This document shows, piece by piece, positions 49,801 to 60,400 of a stretch of DNA of 64,000 bases (its first letter is position 1; each line of letters opens with the position of its first letter). The stretch comes from Strix aluco (taxonomy: Eukaryota; Chordata; Aves; Strigiformes; Strigidae), in NCBI RefSeq assembly GCF_031877795.1, contig NC_133933.1, forward strand, positions 25,200,029-25,264,028, read 5' to 3'. The notes under the pieces were generated by a model. That model saw only the letters and a program-made list of their open reading frames with translations, searched no databases and had not been told where the DNA came from. Made by a program: the position numbers and the translations under genes.

Positions 49801-52800
49801 GTTTTTTCTTGAAGAAGGTTTCTAATCTTCTCAGCAAGTTGCTTTTCAGTCACTAGGAAGAAAAAGAAAGCTTACAGTAATTGTACTTCATATCCTGGGG
49901 GAGGCGAAAAAAAAAAATATCAGAGCTATCATTACTACCACTTTAGGGAACATTTTCAAGTAAGGACTAAAGCATAAATCAGGACAATGTCAATTCCCTG
50001 GCAGTCAGGCCTTTCTGCAGGAGTCTAAGCATCTCCAGCTTTCATTTAAAGTTAGGATTGAAAACAAGTCAGTAAAGCATTGAACACTGACACAAAGCAC
50101 ATAGCTCTTGCATCCACTTCACAGAAGCTGGTCACAGAAGGCACAGCAGAGCAGAGCAAGGTGCTGGCTACACACAGATGAGGTATGTTCAAGGGAAGAA
50201 CTGGCAGCGAGGATGTCAGAGCCGACTCAGACTGCTGCTGTGACACCCTGGGAGCTGCAACACCTTCCCTAACAACCACTCTTTCTGCTATATTGAAACT
50301 GAATGTTTGGTCAGCAAAGACAGGAGGATGAAAGCTCTGAAAGACCTACTGGGAACAGAAAAGAGACTGTCAGCTAGCAGACAGATCAGTAAGCCTCAAG
50401 GAACTGCCCCGCTTTCTAACAGACCTCAAAAAGGCTGTGACCAAGCAGCAGTTCTTTAGGCATGCATTTCTTTCTCAGCTTAAACAAGCTGCCAACCAAC
50501 CCTTAGGATTCAATGAAAATCATTAACATACTTAAATTATTGTATTGCAAATTAATTTAAAGAACATCCAATTGTCGTTCCTTTTCAAGTCCTAAACCAC
50601 CCCCCTATTTGCACACCCCAAGCCCCGTGTGCCTCAGCAAATCCTGCAGCACAAACAGGAAGCACTGGTTCTTCCAGCTGCATCCCACAGGGTGCAATGG
50701 CTACTGCTACTCCTCCTTCCCCTCCCACAGGAGCGATTCTGGGCCAGAGGATCCCCTACCCTCCCTGCTCTGGGGAGAGGAGAGCCAACAAAGGACTGCT
50801 GAGGTACAAGACACTTCTCAGCAGTTTAAGGCGGGCAGGAATCCCTGCGTTAGCTTGGTCTCCCACTTTTACTACTGTCACAAAGAGTGGATAATAGATT
50901 TTGTCTTTGGGACTCCAAGCGTAATCTACCTTTTAAAGCGTTTTTGTCACTGTTAATATTCTTCCGTTTTGAATAAAGATTTTAATAATGTGACTTTTAT
51001 TACGCTTGAAGAATATCTATCTGTTCTTAGCTTCGGTAGCTTCTACACAGTATCACACAGAAGAATGTTTTTTGGGAAAAAAAAAACAAACAAGAGTATT
51101 AGACCTATGTTCCTCATTTGTTTAGGGCAGGCTGCTAAGTAATTTCCATATCACCAACACCAATGTTTTCCTCCCCTCCAGTTACAATTATTGTTTTGCA
51201 GTATAGAAATCGCCTTACAGATCTAAGATGGATTTTTTTCAGCTCATCAATTCTGCATTAATTGTACAGAAGGAAAGTGCAGTATAACTACAATGAAACT
51301 AGAAAGGAATGACTGATGAGTAGTATGGTTTGTGAGGAAGAAAAAGGCAGAGAGTTCATATGAAGACAATTCTTTCATATTTTCATTTTGTATTCAATTA
51401 TGAATTTCAGCAATCACCCTACTTTGAATTCAGGTTCTTTTCCATTCAGTACACTTTAATTGTATACACTTGAAGCTGGAGAAATGCTCTTGTAAAAAGC
51501 AATGTGCTAGCCACAGGAATACCTGCATATTTAGGTCTACATTTAGAACATCTCTTTGCAACTGCACAGCAACCAGCTTCAGGCTCCCCTCAACCCAAAG
51601 AGGCAAGATGAACTAGCTACTGCTTTTTGTGAGAAGCAACAAACAAAAGCAGATCCACTGCTAGTCAGAAAACCAAAACAAACTCTGCCCCTCTACCGCT
51701 GTACCAGTAAACCAATGGATCACATTTATGTAGAACAAGGTGGAGCTTTTCCTTGCCCTTTAATGTGCAGGTGCAAGCTGCATTGTTTCTCCTAATCAAA
51801 GCATTTTCAAAAGCAAAATTGAAATCCTCAGATTCAAGTAAGTATCAACTACTGGCCTAGCTTACACCCTAACCTTAGACTTAGCATTCTCCTTGAAAGA
51901 GAGTAAAGACGAATACTTTGTCCTCTGAAACAATCTTCAAAGCTTTCACATGCCTAAGCATCAAGTACGCTGAAAAACACAGAGAAACTTACCTTGATAT
52001 ATTCTACTTTTCACCTACAGAAGAGGGGGGAAAAAAATAAAAATAAGAAAAGAATTAGCCATAGGTACTGATAAGTGAAAAATGTTATTAATTTTCCCTA
52101 TAGAAAAAAAAGTCACCACTTACAGATTAAAGAAGCATATGGAAAACACATCTAGTGCTGCCAACAAGAGTGTTGAATAACGCTACAAACAAGCTTAAGC
52201 TGTTTTCTAATAAAAGCTTCTAGGTTAATGCCCTGTCCTAGAGCCTTAGTAAATGCCTGTTTACTCACTCACTAAAAGGATAGCAGTAACTGCCTACATC
52301 CAATTTGCAACAAAGAAAATTAAGCCATTTTGCAAACAACAGTGAAGAACTCACAAATACAAAAAACACTTGCATCCCAGTTCTGATCCTTTTAAAGCAA
52401 TGTATGTTTACATGACAGTTGCTCATTTTGAAATTAACACCGTTAAAGAAGAATTTCAGAAGCTTTTTATGCTGTTATTTTGCATTTGAATCTGACCTAG
52501 TGTACTCAATTATCAAAACTAAGCAAGGAAAAAAAACTACCAATATTGCTATAGATAACATTTAGTTTTAATTTATTTTTGTCAAGCAAAGATAAAGTAT
52601 TCCACAGACTTTCAGAGCATATCATCACTGAACTGAACACCTGCTGTCCTATTTGATTGTCATTTATCAGTTCCCAAGGAGATTCACTGCTACACTTGAG
52701 AGCTGGTGATGGTATTTCTCTTACACGGAAAGTTATCCACGTAGGAAAGAGAAGGACAAATACAGAGTGAGGAGAAGAGTGGGGAAGGGGCTCTCCAATG

Positions 52801-54471
52801 AGAATTAAGATCAGGTTTTTAGGTTTCTAAGTGCAGTGCCTGCAAGCAGCTGGACAATATGAAGGGGGGAGGATTAACTGCTTGTTTTGGAGAAAGTCAG
52901 CAACTGGCCCAAGCACATGGAGGGCTTCTCATTTCAAAGATATGCTGACCCTTCCCTCAGCCTTCTTGATTTACATCATACTCCCCTGATTTGCTTTCAA
53001 AACTGTCCCTTACTAATAGCTTAAAATAAACGCTTCCTAGCTTGAAGGAAATTACAACTTACTTTAGCTACTAAGCCCAGCATTTAGTTCACATTAATGC
53101 TCTAAACGAAAAGAGTAAAAACACGGAAGACTACATATTGCTTTGACCCCGGTAATGCTGAAACAGTTTAACCATACAAAAGACCGCTCAGTAAGTGAAA
53201 TATCAGCAGGCTTGCAAGCATGAAGTATACTCACTGAAAGGCAGGTTCTCCAGAAAATTATAGCAAGCGTGGCAATTCCCACTAAGGCAGTGATAATAAC
53301 AGGCTCCCATGGAAGTCCATGGAAATCAGGCCCAGGATGCATTTCCTCAGGCAGGGTAGCAACCAACTGAAAACCGACAGCATTGACAACTATGAATATG
53401 TTTTCATTAATACTCAGGCACAATAAGCAGTCTGTCAAATGCTTTTATTCCTCTCATAAAATCAGAGAACCATCTAGAGCTTTCTTGCAGTTTTTCTGTA
53501 AACTGAAAACCGAAAATGAAGAAAACCACAAAGCAGCTCGATGCTTGCATTTCAACTCAAAAATCTGGGTATCTGGAAGACACCTGACAGTAACAGTCTG
53601 CTGGCAACAGCTACACCAAAATAAGCTGATACACACATTTTGTGTTACACAGCACTCGTAGTTATTTGATCCGTTTCCAAATAAAGCTATAAGGATGGAA
53701 AAACACAGGGCAAAAACCCAGCTTTACATCTGGATGTTCATAACAATCCACTAAGAGCAGCTCAGATCTTTTCTCCACTGTCAGCCTGGTCACAGGGTCA
53801 TGCATGTCATGTGTCTCGTCATATGTCTCTCTCAAGGCCAGAGAGCACCAACTGCCTGAAAAAGGTGTGAATACCTGGTACAGTTTACAGGGCAGTCACA
53901 GACATGGCACTCGGAAAATAAACTGCCCCAGCCAAACAGAAATCGCTGCCTTCTCCCCGGCCGCCACTGACAGAAGCGTGAGGTTAAAACGAGGGCGCAT
54001 ACCTTCCCTGCAGAGCCCAAGCGAGGGGCAAGCTGGTGCGCCCTCGTCGGCGCCCCCCTCTCCCCGGGAGCGCCGGGGCACGGCGGAAGGCCAGGCAGCG
54101 ATCCCTGCCCGCCCTGACGCCAGCAGGCGCCTCCGCTCCCGCGGGACTGCCCCGCATCGCGGGGCGGGGGAGATACCGGCGCCTTCGCGAGGGGCGCGGC
54201 GCAGGCGCCGGGCAGGGGTGACCCCTGAGGGAACGCCCAGTCACACCCGCCTCGGCCCATCTCCCTCGGGGCGCCGAGCCCCCTCTCTGGACCGGCGGAG
54301 CCCCTCCGCCGCTTGTCACGGCCGGTAACGGCTCCCAGCGGCCGGCGGCGCGGGGGGGCGGCCCCGTCCGCACCCACCCCCCCCCCCCCCTCGCCGCCCG
54401 CCCTCGCGCACCTGCAGCAGCCGCCGCGCCGGGGGCTCGGCGAGGCGCGCGCCGCCGCCCGCGGGGTCCAT
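40533..54471 (-). CDS. MIA3: MIA3 short isoform (TANGO1-S type) from an internal promoter
   Basis: An alternative first exon (coding 54412-54471) inside the second CpG island starts [20 protein letters not shown] in a near-perfect Kozak context (gccgccATGG). It splices in phase 0 to the membrane exon ([20 protein letters not shown]). The 24 coding exons total 2,418 nt, giving 805 aa plus stop, with every phase closed. It lacks the luminal cargo-binding region but keeps the transmembrane helix, coiled coils and Sec23-binding tail. Human TANGO1-S (about 785 aa, from memory) has the same logic but a different N-terminus. In-frame ATG codons lie further 5' (e.g. 54591), so an N-terminal extension is possible if transcription starts upstream. 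Confidence 0.88.
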
Positions 54472-57400
54472 GGCGGCGCGAGCCAACTTCCCGGCACACG
54501 TCAGCCCGGAGTGACATCCCCGCCCCCTCCCGCCCGCCGCGCGCGTCATCGCCGCGCGCCGCCGCCCGCATGCGCAGCCGCCACGCGCCACTCACCCGCC
54601 GCAGCAGCTCCCGCGCAGCCGGCGCCGCTTCCCCGACGGCTCCCCGTGAGGCGGCGGCCGCTGCCTCTGCCCCGCCTCCTGCGGGCCGCCTGGCGCCCTC
54701 GTCGGCGTCTGGAGGGAGACGGAGAGCGGTGTTACCTGACGGGGCGGCCGCGCCCGCGGCAGCCGTGCCAGCAGGGCCTGCGGACGGGAGGGCTGCAACG
54801 GGGAACCCGCTTCTTCCCGCTCCCCCCCCCCCCCCCCCCCGCGGCATCTTAGGTGATATTTCAAATTACGGTCCCCAGTTTGCCAGGGCATTGAAAAAGC
54901 AGGCAGAAGTCCTTAGAAAGGATAGCGATATTCCGCAGGCTGCTTTAGTAAAGGAACAGCAGAGAGGGACACATACACATACACAAAGTCACTTGGCCAA
55001 GCCTGCCTCAGAGCGAGCACGTACAGCTCCTTCAGCGGCGAGTCAACAACAGAAAAGCACACACTCCAATTCCCTGTCAACAAACCTACATCTTCTCTTA
55101 AGTTCACAGCACTGTTAGTACAGCATAAGCTTTAAACCATCTTTACTTCTACCCTGATCTGAAGCCTGCTTCCTCCTCTCACTACTACAGTTGCCATGAA
55201 TTCAGGTCAGCAGATACAAACAAACCACCTGTCCAGCCTGCTGTTAAATTGTGAACAGCTTCTCGGACTGTACAAGCATCTGCCCTGTTTCTTCTCAGCA
55301 CTTCTAGCAGTCCTCATAGGAATTCCTGGCAAACAGCGTTTAACCACCAGTGAGGAAAGAACAGAAGATGGTCTAAAGTACAACTGAACATCCAACTGCT
55401 TAAGTGCATAAGTAATCCAGCAGCCATTTAAAATTCATTATCTTTACATTCAACCTAGAGCTTCCCTCAGAACTTAGAAGCTGCTCAGAAGTGCTTGGCT
55501 ATAGGAATGGTACAGTACCTCAGCAGCGTACAACAGCTAAGCAAGATGTGCCTGGATTTTTTCTAAAGTCTCAGTGAATACAGATTTATTAAGCATGATC
55601 AGAGGTGAATGCAGAACAGCAAAGCTGAGCTTTGCACCAAGAATGGAGTCAAAGGTAATTTTCATGCCACAACAGAGCTGGGGAAGATGATGGTAATCGG
55701 ATCCCTCCTTGACATAACGACAAGTCAGCACAGGTCAGCACACTGGCTCCAGAGGGAGAAGGCCTCAGTGGAACAGAGTGAAACATTTCTCCTACTCCAA
55801 CAAATACCTTAGCCAGAAATTACTGAACTGCTTGAGGGAAGCTACACTCCATCTTTCCTGGAAAGTAATATAGGCCAGAGTCACAGGGTGAAAGGAGCGG
55901 GAAGAGAGAGAGCACATGATTCTATAGCCTGATGGTTAGAGTGTCAGTCCCCGTGCAATGAGGAGAAGACCTGGGCTTATGGTATGCTTCCAGTGATTTC
56001 TCCTTATCCACTACCATCCTGAGACAGAATCCACCAGCCCAAGCACAGAGCTCTGACTATGACACTTACAGGAGAACTTTTCTTATTTCCATAGCGCAAA
56101 AAGGTGGTGGAAAAACCTCTCTGCTGAGATGAGTGGTAGCAAGACAGTACTGTCACTAGAGGGACTGTCACAGATTAGTGAAAACCATTAGGATTACAGC
56201 AAGATACAACGAATATATCAGTGAAAAGCCTTGACATTTGCCTGAAAACCATTCCACCATGCTCCTATAAGAGCAAAAGAACAAAACACAATTCCAAAAG
56301 CTTACCTGCGGCAATGTCTTCCCTGGCACTTTGTCCTGAATCAATTGACCCAAAGGAAATATCTTCCAGGAATGATCCTCTTTCACTATCATACCCTTCT
56401 TCAGCTTCTCCATTAACAGAGAAGTTGGCCTCTTCATGCTCAGGTGGAACATTAACAGCCCTCTCCTCCTCAGTAAGCTGTTCTGGCCTCTTATCTTCAA
56501 GCTGCTGAAATTCCTGATTGCTCTCATCAATGGCATTTGGGTTTCTGATGGAAACTGATTCGTATTCAGCCTCTTCTGCACCATCTGTGACAGACAGGAA
56601 GACATGAATTAAGCACTGAACTAATGTGTATTTCTCACCCACAACTGTCTCCAGTGAAAATACTGCATTTGACAAAGCTTTCTTTACATTTTTTAAAAAC
56701 TTCAGCTTGTGCATTGCTTCCAATATAGTCTCAATCAACTTTCAGTAACATCTAATTGAATGTTTATATGGAATTTATGCAAGGTATCAACCACTGACCT
56801 TGCAATGAAATATTGCAAGGTGAAATATTTTCATCATTCGTGACTCTATCAGAAGTCACATACTTGACATGTACTGCTGTAAAAGGAGCTTTGCTAAGAG
56901 CATACCTTACCACCTTGCACATTAATTAGAAAAAACAGCAAGTTTGCAGCAGACTCCACCACTGGTTCTTTCCCCGTCAAAAGATCTCTTTGTTCTGTAT
57001 TTTTACTTACGCTCTCTTTTATGAATGTGGGCAAAAAGATGATGATAGGGACATCTGAGATTTTAGGTGCATGGATTTCGTGCCTGAACTTTGTACTAAT
57101 CACTGGATCTCTCACAATTAGGTGCTAGCTAGTTCAGAAGAAAAGACTGCTCTAAACCCTCCAGAAAATTCAGCACATTAGAATATGTGAATCCCTATTT
57201 CTTGAGAGGAGGAGCTATAGACATGACCTGAATGGCTCTTTATGGCCATATCCATGCACACATCACACTTATCTTACACAGAACCTGGCCCATAAGAACA
57301 GACATGCTGAGCTCAACATTTTTTTCAGATTTGTCCCTGGGCCACCCATCACAGCGCTGAAAATATGCATTAAAAATAATCAAAATTCCCCCAGTGGGCC

Positions 57401-60400
57401 TCTTTCAATACTGCTCCCTCACCCTCTTCTTAAAGGTTCTCTGGGTTACATAGTGTTGTCTGGGATAGGGTTTTAATTAGCTGGTTTAATATCCTACCTT
57501 GAATGTGCAACGGATCATCTTCCTGTTCTGGAAGAGATGCCAGTGGGACACTCTCACTAGCAGACGAATATTTACTCCTTAAAGAATACATTAATTCTTG
57601 AATATCATCCCTCAGTGCAGTCTCCTCATCGTACAAATCCATCTCTTTCACCACCTCCTCTTTATTTTCTGCCACTTTGGAATCCAGAATTTTTCCTACA
57701 ACATCCATAATGCTCGATTCTGAAAACTCAAGTATCTGGTCCAAAGCTTTTTCTATATCTTCATTATTATGGCTTGCCTTCCGAGCAAGTTCCATCTCTA
57801 CCTTCATGTCATGAAACATGGCTTCTATCATAACCATGTGTTGAAGCCCAAGGTACTTTTGTAGACGTATTACACGCTTTTCATCGAGAAAATCTCTCAT
57901 TATTGTGAGCCGCTTCACAGACTCACTGAAGTCTGTTACAGTGTCACTTGTGGCTGCGGATCTGTCAGCAGGGCTGGGGAAATGTGCGGATTGCTGGTGA
58001 TCATTTCTTCTATGTTCTACATTTTGCACCTCTTTCGAGTCTTTCTGTGAAATACCCTCTGGGAGATGATCTTTCCTTTGGGTAAAGTCATTGCTGTCTT
58101 CTGTGTCAGGAGACTGGAAGCTATGTTCTGCCATAGCTGATGGTTCCTCAGCTTCAGAAGACTCATCATCTTCCATGACATGTTCCATCTCGTCCAATTT
58201 AGCATCTTCACTCACTGGTACATCAACCTCTTTGTTCCCAGTCTTACTGGCAACTTGCATGCTGATAGTTTTTTTAGCCTCCTTAGAAAATGAGTTTGTT
58301 TCCTCTCCTGTTTTGAAAGTAGGATTTGCTGTTCTCAGAACAGCTTCACCTAGTTCAGGGTTTGTACTTCTAACATTTGGTGTATCACCCTGTACATTTG
58401 CAGCCCTTGCTCGTGACAACTGTGCACTTGCAGCGTTCTCATCTTCCAGTAGCTCTTCCTCCACTTGTGTCAGGTCAGGGTCGTCTTCAGCATCTGGCTC
58501 TTCAGATTGCAGTTCTGATCTTAGTGTTCTTCCTTTAGCTAAATTTGTGCCAAGATTTCTGTCTGAATCTGCATCCTCAGTACGAGCAGTTCCTTGCTGA
58601 GTAAGATTGTCTGTATTAGTATTCTGTGTAGTGCTTTTGGATTTTTCTTCAGGGGAACTTCTCTCAATGCTTTCTTCAAATACTGTCATCTTGCCAAGAT
58701 TTCTTGAAAGCTCTTCTTTCACATCTGCCTCTGAATACTCAGTCTCATTTTCCCATGGCCTAGGTTGCTCGACAGCTCCTCTATGGCTTGGGTCTCCCTC
58801 CCCTGCAGGGGTTTCTTTCATGTTTCTCTTTTTTATTTCAGGTTCTTTGTTAAGAGAGGTGGTTTTTTGATTTTCATGGTCTGTCTCCTCTGTTTGTTTC
58901 AAATCTTCTTCATGTCTTAGAATTTCTTTCTCCACAGTGAGCATTCCACGCTCCAGTTTCTCTTTCAAGAGGTCAGGATCTCCTAAGTCACTTTGAGATG
59001 CATTTTTTACCTCTTCCACTGGTTTGGCTGGAACATCAACAGAGGGCTTGTTCTCAGCTCTTCCTTTCTCCTTTGTTTTCTCCCATAACTTTTTGTGCTT
59101 GAAATCACTTTCCAAGACCTCTTCCAAGGTGTCATCCTCAAAGTTTTTCTTATCTTTCTCTATTTGAGCAAGTGGCGCTCTTTCTGGGCTTTGGTTGCTA
59201 TCACCAACAGATCGTTTTAAAGCATCTAGCTTGCTTTTAACAAATGATTTGGACTCCAGATCATCTCCTGGACTAGGCAAAACATGAGGATCAGGCACAG
59301 TTGTACTCTTCAGCTCTTCAGTACGGGACTCGGTTTCATCAGCTGGAAGCTGCTCTTCAAACTGTTCAGTTTTGTTTGTTTTTTCTTTTGAATCCAGATC
59401 ATCTGTACCTACAGGTTCCTTTCCAAGCAGTTCTTTGGAGAGATCCTCAGGTTGAGTTGTTGCTGGTGCTTCTCTTTTGCTAATTAGCATCACTTCATCC
59501 TGTTTCTCTTCTGTTTGTTTAGATTTGGACCTGTCCACACTTATACTGTCAGCCAACTCGTCGCTCTTTCTGAAGGCATCCTTAAGAAATAATGCATCTG
59601 AATCAGGTTCTTCCTCATTGTCTCTTTGGTTATTTAGCTCTGTAGCACCCTCTTCATCTTCATCAGGTTCATGATTTTGTGAGTCAATGTCATCATTTTC
59701 ATCATCTTCTAAATCTGCTGGGGATGTAATTTCTTCCTCTGCCATAAAAGGCAGCAAAGGAATTTCTTCAGACTGATCTGCAAAGTCTGGCTCCTCATCT
59801 GCATCATGAGCATTAACACTCAAATCTTCATTAAAATCATCTTCCAGTGATGTAACAAGGCGAGTCACCTCATCATCTGATACAACAGCATCAGCAGTTG
59901 AGCCAAATTTTGTTTTCAAGTTCACAGAGAGTTCTCTATTTAAAAGTGTATAGGCATTGACTTCTTCATTCTCTTTGTCAAGTTGACTGGTTTCACCCTG
60001 AGGAATACTAGTGTTTTTGGTATTTTCACTTTCTAGCCCTTTTAGTTTCCCATGTAGCATTCCTTTCAAGTGCTCATGTGCAATTTGATCTCCCTGAGAG
60101 TTTTCTTTGTGACTATTGACACTGGAGTCTCCCCCAGTATTTTCAGTTCCTTCTGTAAGAGAACTGTCTACTTCCTCTGTCATGGCGAGAGCTTCCTTGT
60201 CATCTTGTGTGCTTAGCTCAAGATTGTCTGTCTCCAAAGCATCAGGGGACTTTACTGTATCAACCTGTTCAATCTCCTCATCCCTTTCAATTCCTTCAGC
60301 TGGTTTTGTCCCTGGATCACTTGATTCAGTTTCCCCTTCATTTGATATTGTCTCTTGCAATGACTTCAAAAGCTCATCCACATTATAATTATCAAAATCA

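Noticed and set aside
53984-54852. Open frames up to 287 codons around the MIA3 internal promoter
   Set aside because: Same composition effect. Only the 20-codon start leading into the transmembrane exon has splice and homology support.
55800-55868. 50-nt minus-strand segment with good splice flanks (ttccag ... gtattt) and 3n+2 length as the missing MIA3 exon
   Set aside because: The required reading frame meets a TAA inside the segment.
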